Below, in pieces: positions 25,886 to 34,765 of a stretch of DNA of 64,000 nt (position 1 is the stretch's first letter; every line of letters begins with the position of its first letter). The position numbers and the translations under genes were made by a program. This stretch comes from DOZZ01 sp963792655 (lineage in GTDB: Bacteria; Acidobacteriota; Terriglobia; Bryobacterales; Bryobacteraceae), in assembly GCA_963792655.1 (NCBI GenBank), contig CAWBWU010000003.1, positions 682,001-746,000 on the forward strand, given 5' to 3'. The notes under the pieces are model-generated. The model was not told the origin of the DNA, ran no database searches, and was given only the letters and a program-made list of their open reading frames with translations.

Positions 25886-27795
25886 CACCGCAGAACGGAG
25901 AGCAAATCGCTGCGGTCGTCGGTCCAGACTTTTGCGTTTGGGATCGCCGCAGTATTCCCCGCAACAATCACCCACACTGCATCGGTTACGCCACGCGCAG
26001 GAGCTGCCGCGCTGTAAAGCGTTTGCGCTTTGTGCCCCGTTGCGTGCGCGGTGCGAACCGCAAGGCTTGCCAGATTCAGATACCGATTCGTCACGTGCAG
26101 CAGCAGCACGCCATCTGGTGCGAGTTGCTTCTCATAAAGCGCGAATGCTTGCGTAGTTAGAAGATGGACGGGCACCGCATCGCCTGAGAACGCGTCGACT
26201 ACGAGCACGTCGTAATTCTGCAGCGGCTCGCGCGCGAGTTGCAGCCGCGCATCGCCTTCGATCACCTCCACATGCGCCGCCGTGTCGTGAAGGAACGTGA
26301 AATCCTTTCGCGCAATATCGATCACCAGCGGGTTCAATTCATAAAAGCGGAAAGTGTCGCCCGCGCGTCCATACGCCGCAAGCGTACCCGCGCCTAAGCC
26401 GATGATGCCGACGCGGCGCGCATTCTTCGTGAGCCCATTCAAGATCAGCCCCACGCCTGAATCTTTCGCGTAGTATGCAGTCGGTTCCTGAGAGCGTGAA
26501 GGATCGGTGAACTGCACTCCATGCAATGTAGAGCCGTTGTAGAGCATGCGCTGGCGATCAAGCCCGGTGCCGTTCTCGCGAACCTGAATGGCACCGTAGA
26601 AATTTCGGGCTGACACCGCCGCATCGGTGTCGATTGCGTTGGCGACAAAGAATGCAGCGATCAGCAGCAGCCCGGTGCGTATAAGTCGCCGCGCCGGATA
26701 GCGGTAGACCAGTGCGAGCCCGAGGAGCGCAGTTATCCCGACGGCGACCGGAAGCTCCGTCATGCCGCGAAAGAGCGACGGCGCCGCCAGGCTGACGAAC
26801 GCCGCGCCGAGTGCTCCGCCAAGCGCGACGATCAGGTAGAAGTAGGTCAACTGTGCAGGCGCCGGCCGGCGCTCATAGAGTTGGCCGTGACAAAAGATGC
26901 AACATACGAAGAGACCCGCACCGAAGAGCACGAGCGCGGGCAGCAGACTGGCCGACCAGGTGTGCCATCGCATGCCGGCAACGACCGCAATAATTCCGGC
27001 CGGTAACAACCAGCGCATGCGTTGAGCGTCGTAGGGAGAGAATGCCGAGAAGCACCACGCGAAGCTCACTAAATAAATGGTGAGCGGGAGTATCCAGAGC
27101 AGCGGCACGGGCGCGACCGACTGGCTCAGATAACTGACGACCGCCATCCATAGAGCTGATGGAGCAAACGCGAGTGCGAGCCAAACGAGAGCAGCGTCCC
27201 GCGTTACTTTCTGTGCCGATGATTCACGCGAAAAGGGACCAGCAATCGCGGCCACAACGCAGAGTAAGGCAAACAGCGCGTACCCGAACGACCAGCCACG
27301 CAGCATTGCGGCGTTGCCTACCAAAGGCTCAAGCACCAGCGGGTAAGCCAGCAAGCCGGCAAGGGAAGCGACATTCGAAATGGCAAAGACGCGCCAGGGA
27401 ATTGCGCCCGCGAACCGCCCGGAGTACCAGCTCTGCAACAGAGGCGAGGTAGCGGATAGCAGGAAGCACGGCAGACCTGCGCTGACCAGCAGCGTGGACA
27501 ACACCTGAAGCATAGGATTGCTGCCTGCCTGCACGCGGGGCGAAACTGGCAGCAACACGACACTGCCTAACAGCAGAGCGGCGTGGAAGAGCCGCGCGGC
27601 CCTTGGCGGCATTCGAGACAGTGCGAACGCCCACAGGTATCCGAGCAGCAACACGAGTTGAAAAAAGCACAGCGCGGTGGTCCAGACACTCGCGGCGCCA
27701 CCGAAGACAGGCAACAACGCCTTGGCCAAAACCGGCTGAATCAGGAATAGCAACGCTGCGCTAAGAAACGCGGTCAGCCAGTACCAGGTTCGCAA
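25885..27795 (-). CDS. Spermidine synthase-like methyltransferase fold fused to a membrane domain
   Basis: A 636-residue protein. The first ~400 residues form about ten hydrophobic helices (starting YWLTAFLSAALLFLIQPVLAKALLP, typical of fused spermidine synthases). The C-terminal ~220 residues are a Rossmann-fold aminopropyltransferase-like domain with IGLGAGTLAAYG (nucleotide/decarboxy-AdoMet loop), FYELNPLVIDIA and VLVVDAFSGDAVPVHL. Proteins of this build are common in soil bacteria; polyamine synthesis by them is mostly unproven, and no speD gene is visible here. It is convergent with the DUF892 gene. Confidence 0.85.
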   Translation of the reverse strand: MRTWYWLTAFLSAALLFLIQPVLAKALLPVFGGAASVWTTALCFFQLVLLLGYLWAFALSRMPPRAARLFHAALLLGSVVLLPVSPRVQAGSNPMLQVLSTLLVSAGLPCFLLSATSPLLQSWYSGRFAGAIPWRVFAISNVASLAGLLAYPLVLEPLVGNAAMLRGWSFGYALFALLCVVAAIAGPFSRESSAQKVTRDAALVWLALAFAPSALWMAVVSYLSQSVAPVPLLWILPLTIYLVSFAWCFSAFSPYDAQRMRWLLPAGIIAVVAGMRWHTWSASLLPALVLFGAGLFVCCIFCHGQLYERRPAPAQLTYFYLIVALGGALGAAFVSLAAPSLFRGMTELPVAVGITALLGLALVYRYPARRLIRTGLLLIAAFFVANAIDTDAAVSARNFYGAIQVRENGTGLDRQRMLYNGSTLHGVQFTDPSRSQEPTAYYAKDSGVGLILNGLTKNARRVGIIGLGAGTLAAYGRAGDTFRFYELNPLVIDIARKDFTFLHDTAAHVEVIEGDARLQLAREPLQNYDVLVVDAFSGDAVPVHLLTTQAFALYEKQLAPDGVLLLHVTNRYLNLASLAVRTAHATGHKAQTLYSAAAPARGVTDAVWVIVAGNTAAIPNAKVWTDDRSDLLSVLR

Positions 27796-27883
27796 CCCCG
27801 CATCATAACAAGGGCAAGTGGCTGTAACGAGTTAGCGGCTATTGGCGAACTGATTGCACAGAAGCCAATGGAGGAATCTTTTT

Positions 27884-28807
27884 ATGCTCAAGCTGTACAC
27901 TCTGGCTGCGGCGGCAATACTGCCTTTGGCAATCGCTTCCGCGCAGCAAACGCTCACTTTGAACGACGGTACTCAGGTGCAAGGCCGTCTGGTGAGCAGC
28001 ACCGGAAACACGATCGTTTTCCGCTCTTTGGATGGCGATCTGCGCCGTTTCAACGTCGACCAGTTGCAAGACCTGTCATTTAACGCGGGCGGCCCCTACA
28101 ACGGCAATGGCGCCGGGCCTTACGATGGTCCCAATCGCGGCGAAGTTCGCCGGGGTCAATACTCGAACACTCCACCACCCGCGCCGGGCTACCAGCAGCC
28201 AATCTACAATTCCAATCCGAACGGCGGTTATGCGCAGAACGCGCCGCCCAACCCGATCTATACGCGACAGACCGAAGGCCAGAACTATACGACCTGGACC
28301 ACGCTTCCCGCGGGCACTCAGATCGCGGTTCGCACCAACGAGCAAATCAACTCACGGTCGGCTGGCAATGGCCGGACGTACACGGCCTCCATCGCTCAGG
28401 ACATTCTGGACAGCAATGGCAACGTGATTGTGCCGCAAGGGTCTGACGCACAACTCGTCGTCCGCAACATGGGGAACAACAGTGTTGGCCTCGACCTGCA
28501 AAGCATCTCTGTGAACGGCACGATGTACCAGGTCAATTCGGAAGACATCCGCGAAGAGGGGAATGGCCGCGACGGCATCGGCAAGAATCGCCGCACTGGC
28601 GAATTTGTTGGCGGCGGGGCATTGCTCGGCACCCTGCTTGGCGCGATCGCTGGCGGCGGCAAGGGCGCATTGATCGGAGCAGCTGCCGGTGGCGCTGCGG
28701 GCGCAGGCGCCGAAGTACTGACCAAGGGCGAAAGCGTTCGTGTGCCGGCCGAAACTGTACTGACTTTCCGTTTGGACACGCCGTTGCAACTCAATCAACC
28801 GCGCTAG
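27884..28807 (+). CDS. Exported protein with glycine-zipper C-terminal region
   Basis: A 307-residue protein of unknown function. The signal peptide (MLKLYTLAAAAILPLAIASAQQ) fixes the start at 27884, which has GGAGG nine nt upstream. Residues 20-65 (LTLNDGTQVQGRLVSSTGNTIVF) resemble the small SH3-like/Sm-like strands seen in exported proteins. A low-complexity Gly/Pro/Asn/Tyr segment follows (65-140), then a beta-rich region (TQIAVRTNEQINS). Near residue 240 comes a glycine zipper (GGGALLGTLLGAIAGGGKGALIGAAAGGAAGAG) able to insert in a membrane. It sits just upstream of a DUF892 gene, at the beginning of the stress cluster. Confidence 0.75.
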   Translation: MLKLYTLAAAAILPLAIASAQQTLTLNDGTQVQGRLVSSTGNTIVFRSLDGDLRRFNVDQLQDLSFNAGGPYNGNGAGPYDGPNRGEVRRGQYSNTPPPAPGYQQPIYNSNPNGGYAQNAPPNPIYTRQTEGQNYTTWTTLPAGTQIAVRTNEQINSRSAGNGRTYTASIAQDILDSNGNVIVPQGSDAQLVVRNMGNNSVGLDLQSISVNGTMYQVNSEDIREEGNGRDGIGKNRRTGEFVGGGALLGTLLGAIAGGGKGALIGAAAGGAAGAGAEVLTKGESVRVPAETVLTFRLDTPLQLNQPR

Positions 28808-28849
28808 CAGCGAGTTTGCTGCTGACTCGAGCGAGAAAGAGGAAACGCC

Positions 28850-29383
28850 ATGAAGTTAGCATCCATGCAGGATTTGTTTCTCGAACAGATCCGCGATTTG
28901 TACAGCGCTGAAACGCAGATCGTGAAAGCGCTTCCGAAGATGGTGGAAGCCGCTTCCAATGAAGAATTGCGCGCAGGCTTTCAGGAGCACCTGGCGCAAA
29001 CCGAAAACCACGTAAGCCGGCTCGAGAGCATTTTTACACGGCTCGGTCAGAAGAGCAGCGGCGACAAGTGTAAGGGCATGGAAGGTCTTCTCAAGGAAGG
29101 CGACGAGATGATCAGCAACACCGACGCGGGCGCGGTACGCGATGCAGGGTTGATCGCCTCGGCACAACGCGTGGAGCATTATGAAATGGCGGGTTATGGT
29201 TCGGCGCGGGAGTTCGCGCGCCAACTGGGCAACGAGGAAGCTGTCCGGCTGCTTGAAGAAACGCTCGATGAAGAGAAAGAGACCGACGAGCGCCTGACCG
29301 AAATCGCCATGGCTATGGTGAACGATCAGGCGAACGCACCTCAATCCAAAAAGAGTTCTGGCGGTTCCGGTTTTCTCGGTTAA
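28850..29383 (+). CDS. DUF892 / YciF-type ferritin-like protein (second copy)
   Basis: A 177-residue paralogue of the protein encoded at 25264-25851. Shared blocks include FLEQIRDLYSAETQIVKALPKMVEAA, FQEHLAQTENHVSRLE, VEHYEMAGYGSAREFA and LLEETLDEEKETDERLTEI. The tail is short and Ser/Gly-rich. It starts with an ATG 42 nt after the exported protein gene, with a GAAAGAGGAAA ribosome site. It heads a run of same-strand stress-related genes up to 34695. Confidence 0.9.
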   Translation: MKLASMQDLFLEQIRDLYSAETQIVKALPKMVEAASNEELRAGFQEHLAQTENHVSRLESIFTRLGQKSSGDKCKGMEGLLKEGDEMISNTDAGAVRDAGLIASAQRVEHYEMAGYGSAREFARQLGNEEAVRLLEETLDEEKETDERLTEIAMAMVNDQANAPQSKKSSGGSGFLG

Positions 29384-29475
29384 TTGAAACGGGTGCGGTA
29401 AAGAGGGCGGAGCGTTCTGCAAGATAGCAGCAGGCGGCTCCGCCCTTTTGATCGAAGAAAGGAAATCACAATCAC

Positions 29476-30057
29476 ATGAGCGACGAAAATTTGAAGGGCC
29501 TGCGAGTGGCAGTGCTGGCCACGGATGGATTCGAAGAGAAGGAGTTGACCAGCCCGGTTGACGCACTCGAAAAAGCCGGCGCGAAGGTCGACATCGTTTC
29601 GCTGAAAAGCGGCAGCATACAAGGCGTCCAGCACGATGTGAAAGGCAAGAAGGTAGATGTCGATAAGACGGTCGGTTCCGTCTCTGCATCGGACTATCAG
29701 GCATTGGTTTTACCTGGCGGCGCGATGAACGCAGACACCATGCGCATGGAACCAGACGTGAAGCGCTTCATCTCCGAGATGGACGCCGCGTCAAAACCGA
29801 TCGCGTTTATCTGTCACGCCGGATGGGAACTGATCTCGGCGGGATGCGTGGAAGGCCGCACGCTGACGAGTTATCACACGATCCAAGACGATCTGCGCAA
29901 CGCCGGCGCCAACTGGGTGGATCGCGAAGTAGTGCGTGAGCGAAACTTTGTGTCCAGCCGGAAGCCGGATGACCTGCCTGCATTCAATCGCGAAATGATT
30001 TCTCTCTTCGCGTGTTCAATGCAGGAAGGCGAAGGCGTCAGCGCGGCGCGCAGCTAG
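29476..30057 (+). CDS. PfpI/DJ-1 family protein (type 1 glutamine amidotransferase-like)
   Basis: A 193-residue protein of the DJ-1/PfpI superfamily, whose members act as stress proteins, deglycase-like enzymes or peptidases. The nucleophile-elbow Cys is in FICHAGWELISAG (about residue 116), preceded by LVLPGGAMNADTMR, and the conserved Glu is in TDGFEEKELTSP (about 17-18). These positions match the YhbO/PfpI subgroup. A GAAAGGAAA ribosome site is upstream. It is followed after 18 nt by the BrkB-type gene and is thus part of the stress cluster. Confidence 0.9.
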   Translation: MSDENLKGLRVAVLATDGFEEKELTSPVDALEKAGAKVDIVSLKSGSIQGVQHDVKGKKVDVDKTVGSVSASDYQALVLPGGAMNADTMRMEPDVKRFISEMDAASKPIAFICHAGWELISAGCVEGRTLTSYHTIQDDLRNAGANWVDREVVRERNFVSSRKPDDLPAFNREMISLFACSMQEGEGVSAARS

Positions 30058-30075
30058 TTTCTCTCGCAACGGCTC

Positions 30076-30939
30076 ATGTCCTGGAAAGCAAGGCTCCTCG
30101 CTACTTTCGATGGTTGGCGGAAGCACGATGTACCAACTCTAAGCGCCGCGCTGGCTTACTACACCATGCTGTCAATCGCGCCGTTGTTAGTGATTACGGT
30201 CGCGATCGCCGGCATGGTGTTTGGCGCCGAGGCGGCGCGCGGCCAGATCGTTTCGCAAATTCAGGACCTCGTCGGCAAGCAGGGCGCGGAAGCCATTCAG
30301 TCGATGCTTCAAAACGCGCATCACCCCGCGACGGGAGTGCTGGCGACAGTGGTGGGACTGATAACACTCTTAGTGGGTGCGTCGGGCGTGTTCGCTCAGT
30401 TGCGCGATTCTCTCAACCTGATTCTCGGCGCGCCCGTACAGGAGAGCTCCGGTATCTGGGCGTTGCTTAAATACCGCTTCTTCTCGTTTGCGATGGTCTT
30501 TGGCATCGGGTTTCTGCTGATGGTGAGCCTTGTTGTCAGCGCCGGGCTCACCGCAGTCGAGAAGTTTTTCGCAGGAGCCTTGCCTTTCGGCGCGGGGCTG
30601 ATCCAGGCTTTCAACTTTGTCGTGTCACTCGCGGTGATCGCTCTGCTGTTCGCGGCGATGTATAAGATCGTTCCTGATGTGCACGTCACCTGGCGCAGCG
30701 TCAGGTTGAGCGCGCTGATTACCGCCGCGCTCTTCACACTCGGGAAATTTCTGATTGGCCTATACCTGGGCAGCACGAGCGTGGGATCGCCGTATGGTGC
30801 GGCGGGCTCACTGGTTATCTTGCTGGTTTGGGTGTTCTATTCATCGCAAATCTTTTTCATCGGCGCGGAATTGACCCGGGTGATGAGCGACCAAAAAGAG
30901 ACTGCTCCTGCGGCTCGGGAGCCGCAGTATGAAATTTAG
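30076..30939 (+). CDS. YihY/BrkB family inner-membrane protein
   Basis: A 287-residue membrane protein of the YihY/virulence factor BrkB family. The N-terminal block (DVPTLSAALAYYTMLSIAPLLVI) is the family hallmark, and six hydrophobic helices follow, ending in GSLVILLVWVFYSSQIFFIGAELTRV. The family was once annotated as ribonuclease BN, which is not supported; function is unknown. The stop overlaps the start of the DUF1003 gene by 11 nt, indicating a common transcript. Confidence 0.9.
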   Translation: MSWKARLLATFDGWRKHDVPTLSAALAYYTMLSIAPLLVITVAIAGMVFGAEAARGQIVSQIQDLVGKQGAEAIQSMLQNAHHPATGVLATVVGLITLLVGASGVFAQLRDSLNLILGAPVQESSGIWALLKYRFFSFAMVFGIGFLLMVSLVVSAGLTAVEKFFAGALPFGAGLIQAFNFVVSLAVIALLFAAMYKIVPDVHVTWRSVRLSALITAALFTLGKFLIGLYLGSTSVGSPYGAAGSLVILLVWVFYSSQIFFIGAELTRVMSDQKETAPAAREPQYEI

Positions 30940-31477
30940 CCGGAGCGCGCATCGAAGCCAGGAACACGCGCCCACAGACAAGGGCGCGATTAAAGAGAAC
31001 ATTGATGTCGTGTTGCGCCTGGAACGTGCCTTCCTGGCGCGGCGCTCCTGGAAGGACCGCACGGCCGACATGGTCGGCGACTTCTCCGGAAGCTTCGTAT
31101 TTGTGCTCACGCACGCTGTGTTTTTTCTGGTCTACTTCCTGATCAACACCGGCAACTTCTTCGGTGTACCTGTGTTCGATCCCTTCCCTTTTCAACTGCT
31201 CTCGATGGCCGTGTCGGTCGAAGCAATTTTTCTGTCGACCTTCGTCCTGATGAAGCAGAATCGAATGAGCCGCCGTGCCGAGAGCCGCGCTCACCTGGAT
31301 CTGCAGATCAATCTACTTGCAGAAAAAGAGATGACTTTGGTGCTGCAAATGCTACATGTGATCGGCGAACAACTAGGCGTGAGCGGCAAGTTTCACCTGG
31401 AAGAACTCGAGCGGCTCAGCCGCAAAACGCCGGTCGAACGGCTCGCAACAGAACTGAACGAGAGAATGCCGGAGTAG
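30929..31477 (+). CDS. DUF1003 membrane protein
   Basis: A 182-residue protein with two membrane helices in the middle (FVFVLTHAVFFLVYFLIN and LLSMAVSVEAIFLSTFVLM). It has the family block FDPFPFQLLSMAVSVEAIFLS, followed by the conserved QNRMSRRAESRAHLDLQINLLAEKE helix. This is the DUF1003 pattern, which is also seen in proteins called CorA-like or YkvA-region membrane proteins; function is unknown. It overlaps the BrkB gene upstream. Confidence 0.85.
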   Translation: MKFSRSAHRSQEHAPTDKGAIKENIDVVLRLERAFLARRSWKDRTADMVGDFSGSFVFVLTHAVFFLVYFLINTGNFFGVPVFDPFPFQLLSMAVSVEAIFLSTFVLMKQNRMSRRAESRAHLDLQINLLAEKEMTLVLQMLHVIGEQLGVSGKFHLEELERLSRKTPVERLATELNERMPE

Positions 31478-31503
31478 CCGGCCGATTCAGCGCGAAAGGA
31501 AAC

Positions 31504-32323
31504 ATGGAACTCACTACAAGACATCAAATCGCGAACGTGGGCGATCTGGAGCGAGGCGCTTCAGTCGTCGCGGGCTCACTGTTGATCTGGAGGGGTCTGA
31601 AGACCGGGCACTTTGCTGGTATCGGGCTCGCGCTCGCCGGCGTAGCGCTTTTGCGCCGCGGCGTTACCGGGCATTGCTCCGCGTACAAATCGCTCGGTGT
31701 GAACACCTCGTCCGAACGAGAAGGGTACAACGCCACCATTGCGTATGAGACGGGCGTTCGTGTCGACAAGAGCGTGACCATTAACCGTCCGCGCCACGAA
31801 GTGTTCGCGTTCTGGCGGCAGCTTGAGAATTTGCCGCAATTTATGGAGAATCTGCAAGTCCGTCCAGCAGACCAGTCCCACCCAGTCGCACTGGCAGACC
31901 AAAGGGATTGCGGGCACCACGCTCGAATGGGACGCCGAAATCATCAACGAAATTCAGGACGAGCTGATCGGCTGGCGTTCGTTGCCGGGCGCCTCGGTCG
32001 CGAATACCGGCTCCGTCAATTTCGAAGATGCACCCGGTGGCCGCGGCACGACTGTCAAAGTGTCGCTGCAATACAATCCTCCGGGCGGCGCTGTCGGTTC
32101 GTACGTCGCCAAGCTGATGGGCTCCGATCCCGAGAAGCAGGTCGCAACTGACCTGAAGAATTTCAAGACAATTCTCGAAGCCGGAGAGTTGCCGACCAGC
32201 ACCGGGCAAAGTTCTGGACGTTTCGCCTCTGCGACACAGCAGAACGAACACGAGAAGAGCGAACAGATTCACGCCGCTTCTGAAGATTCATTCCCGGCCA
32301 GCGACGCGCCGGCCTGGAGATAA
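31504..32323 (+). CDS. SRPBCC (cyclase/dehydrase-type) protein with N-terminal membrane helices (frameshifted)
   Basis: About 272 residues when one extra base near 31855 is removed. The first frame gives two short hydrophobic segments of DUF2892 type (ASVVAGSLLIWRGL, GIGLALAGVALLRRGVTGHC) and the START-like opening VDKSVTINRPRHEVFAFWRQLENLPQFMENLQ. The second continues SHWQTKGIAGTTLEWDAEIINEI and GWRSLPGASVANTGSVNFEDAPGGRGT, typical of the SRPBCC family called cyclase/dehydrase. The tail is Ser/Glu-rich (SEDSFPASDAPAW). Such genes often sit next to FdhA-like dehydrogenases in stress clusters, as here. Confidence 0.8.
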
Positions 32324-32329
32324 CCGCCG

Positions 32330-33499
32330 ATGAAGGCTGTTTGCTGGCATGGAAAGAACGACGTTCGGGTGGAAACAGTTCCCGAACCGACAGTCATCAA
32401 CACACGCGATGCGCTGCTGAAGATCACGCTCACCGCGATTTGCGGAAGCGACCTGCATCTCTACAACGGCCAGATTCCGTCGATGAAGACCGGCGATATT
32501 CTAGGCCACGAGTTCATGGGCGAAGTTGTCGAGATTGGCACGGACGTCAAGAATCTGAAGAAGGGCGATCGCGTGGTGGTGCCCTTCACGATCTCGTGCG
32601 GCCGCTGCTTCTTCTGCACGAACCAGATGTTCTCGTTATGCGATAACTCTAATCCCAACGCGGCCGCGGCAGAGAAGCTTTATGGCTATTCCGGCAGCGG
32701 CTTGTTTGGTTACTCGCATATTTTCGGGGGTTACGCCGGCGGCCAGGCACAATATGTGCGCGTGCCGTTTGCCGATGTCGGGCCTATGGTGATTCCAGAC
32801 TCGGTCAGCGATGAGCGCGCGCTCTTCCTGACTGACATTTTCCCGACCGCTTACATGGCGGCGGAAAATTGCCATATCTACCCAGGCGATGTCGTGGCGA
32901 TTTGGGGCTTCGGGCCAGTCGGCCAACTCGCCGTACGCTGCGCATTCATGCTGGGTGCAGAACGCGTGATCGGGATCGACGATGTTCCGGAGCGCAGAGA
33001 ACTCGCACGCACCGCAAGCAAGGCTGAGGTTCTGGACGCAGGCGACGGCGACCTGCTCGAGAAACTCAAAGCAATGACGGGCGGCCGCGGACCCGACGCA
33101 TGTATCGATGCGGTGGGCATGGAAGCCCACGGCAGTTCGATCGACGCGTTGTACGATCGCGCGAAACAGGCAGTGATGCTCGAGACGGATCGACCACACG
33201 CGTTGCGCCAGGCAATTCAGGCGTGCCGCAAGGGAGGCACGGTCTCGATTCCCGGAGTGTATGGCGGCTTCATCGACAAGTTCCCCATCGGTGCGGCCTT
33301 CGGTAAAGGCCTGACGTTACGAATGGGCCAGACTCACGTGCACAAGTACCTGAAGCCGCTGCTCGAACGCATCGAGAAGAACGAAATCGATCCGTCGTTT
33401 ATCATCACGCACCGGCTCTCGATTGATGAGGGCAGCAAAGGCTACGAGACGTTCAATGCGAAGAAGGAAGGCTGCATCAAGGTGGTGCTGAAACCATGA
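32330..33499 (+). CDS. Zinc-dependent alcohol dehydrogenase (FdhA-like, class III-related)
   Basis: A 389-residue medium-chain dehydrogenase. Catalytic zinc ligands are in ICGSDLHLY and GHEFMGEV, the structural-zinc loop is CGRCFFCTNQMFSLC, and the NAD-binding Rossmann segment is VAIWGFGPVGQLAVRCA. It closely follows the pattern of glutathione-independent formaldehyde dehydrogenase-like proteins, with the long insertion IYPGDV..GDGDLLEKLKAM. The substrate cannot be read from sequence. It begins 6 nt after the SRPBCC gene and overlaps the SDR gene by 4 nt. Confidence 0.9.
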   Translation: MKAVCWHGKNDVRVETVPEPTVINTRDALLKITLTAICGSDLHLYNGQIPSMKTGDILGHEFMGEVVEIGTDVKNLKKGDRVVVPFTISCGRCFFCTNQMFSLCDNSNPNAAAAEKLYGYSGSGLFGYSHIFGGYAGGQAQYVRVPFADVGPMVIPDSVSDERALFLTDIFPTAYMAAENCHIYPGDVVAIWGFGPVGQLAVRCAFMLGAERVIGIDDVPERRELARTASKAEVLDAGDGDLLEKLKAMTGGRGPDACIDAVGMEAHGSSIDALYDRAKQAVMLETDRPHALRQAIQACRKGGTVSIPGVYGGFIDKFPIGAAFGKGLTLRMGQTHVHKYLKPLLERIEKNEIDPSFIITHRLSIDEGSKGYETFNAKKEGCIKVVLKP

Positions 33500-34518
33500 A
33501 ACTGAAAACGAAAGCTCTGCTGCTGGGCGTAGGCGTAGGAGCCGCCGTTCTGATTCGCAACGCAAACCGAAAGGCCGATCGTTCGTTTCTCGGGCAGGTC
33601 GTACTGATTACCGGAGGCTCGAAAGGGCTTGGATTGCAGATGGCTCGCGAGTTTGCCGGGCGCGGCGCGAAGCTCGCGATCTGCGCACGCGATGCATCCG
33701 AGTTGGAACGCGCGAAGCAGGACCTTGAAGGGCGCGGATATGAGGTGCTGACGCAAGTTTGCGACGTGACCGACGAGGCACAGGTGAAGTCGATGGTTGC
33801 CGCGGTCACCGCGCACTACTCGAAGATCGACGTGCTTGTGAACAATGCGGGCGCGATCCAGGTGGGGCCGGTCGAGAACATGGAGGTCACGGATTTCAAA
33901 GAAGCGATGGACGTGATCTTCTGGGGTACGCTGTACCCCATCCTCGCTGTGATGCCACAGTTCATCGCGCAAGATGCGGGCAAGATCGTGAACATCAGCT
34001 CGATCGGCGGCAAGGTAAGTGTGCCGCACCTGGTTCCCTACTCCGCCGCAAAGTTCGCCGTGGCCGGTTTATCGGAAGGCCTGCGTGCCGAACTGGCGAA
34101 ACACAATGTGACCGTAACGGCCATCTTCCCTGGACTGATGCGCACGGGTTCAGCGATGAACGCCCAGTTTCGCGGCCAGTCCGACAAAGAGGCCGATTGG
34201 TTCACGGCAAGCGCTATGCTGCCGGGAGTTTCGATCGACGCGTCTCGCGCGGCGCGCCAGATCGTTGACTCGGCGAGAGATGGCCATGGCGAGCGAGTAC
34301 TCGGCGGCGCCGCCAAGACTCTCGCACGAATTCATGATATGTTTCCCGAGAAAACAATTGAAACCATCGGGACGCTCGCGACTTTCTTACTGCCTGCGAT
34401 CGGAGGCAGTACGCGTTTAGAAGGTATGGCGCTGCGCCGGTGGCTGGGCCCGGCAGTGAAGTTATTGTTGTGGGCAGGACAACGGACGGCGAGAAACTTA
34501 AATCAAAGCGCCGCCTGA
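33496..34518 (+). CDS. Short-chain dehydrogenase/reductase with N-terminal membrane anchor
   Basis: A 340-residue SDR oxidoreductase. A hydrophobic N-terminus (KALLLGVGVGAAVLI) is a probable anchor. The cofactor motif is ITGGSKGLGLQ (TGxxxGxG), the NNAG is in LVNNAG, the catalytic Ser is in NISSIGG, and YSAAK supplies Tyr and Lys. A C-terminal extension of about 90 residues follows the SDR core. The ATG overlaps the stop of the dehydrogenase gene by 4 nt. Substrate unknown. Confidence 0.92.
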   Translation: MKLKTKALLLGVGVGAAVLIRNANRKADRSFLGQVVLITGGSKGLGLQMAREFAGRGAKLAICARDASELERAKQDLEGRGYEVLTQVCDVTDEAQVKSMVAAVTAHYSKIDVLVNNAGAIQVGPVENMEVTDFKEAMDVIFWGTLYPILAVMPQFIAQDAGKIVNISSIGGKVSVPHLVPYSAAKFAVAGLSEGLRAELAKHNVTVTAIFPGLMRTGSAMNAQFRGQSDKEADWFTASAMLPGVSIDASRAARQIVDSARDGHGERVLGGAAKTLARIHDMFPEKTIETIGTLATFLLPAIGGSTRLEGMALRRWLGPAVKLLLWAGQRTARNLNQSAA

Positions 34519-34539
34519 TAACCGATAGGAGGATTCACG

Positions 34540-34695
34540 ATGTTAGGAACGATTCTGGTGATCATTCTGGTGCTCGCGCTGCTGGGCGCACTCCCGACGT
34601 GGGGATACAGCAGCGGCTGGGGTTACTTCCCCAGCGGAGGCCTCGGTCTGGTGTTGTTGATCGTGGTTATTTTGCTTCTGACCGGCAGGCTTTAA
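34540..34695 (+). CDS. Small DUF3309-type membrane protein
   Basis: A 51-residue protein with two hydrophobic helices around a Trp/Gly/Tyr-rich centre: MLGTILVIILVLALLGALPTW, WGYFPSG, then LGLVLLIVVILLL. This is the DUF3309 family, very small proteins common in soil bacteria. An AGGAGG at 34527-34532 lies seven nt before the ATG. It is the last gene of the stress cluster and is followed by a strong terminator. Confidence 0.88.
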   Translation: MLGTILVIILVLALLGALPTWGYSSGWGYFPSGGLGLVLLIVVILLLTGRL

Positions 34696-34704
34696 CGAAA
34701 TCAG

Positions 34705-34744
34705 ACAAACTCGCAGGTCGCCGGAAGGTGATCTGCGAGTTTGT
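34705..34744. terminator. Strong terminator at the end of the stress cluster
   Basis: A perfect 12-bp stem (ACAAACTCGCAG / CTGCGAGTTTGT) with a 16-nt loop, followed by GTTTTG on the plus strand. It lies between the DUF3309 gene and the convergent TonB receptor gene and probably serves both. Confidence 0.8.
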
Positions 34745-34765
34745 GTTTTGCGCTCCTCAGTAACT

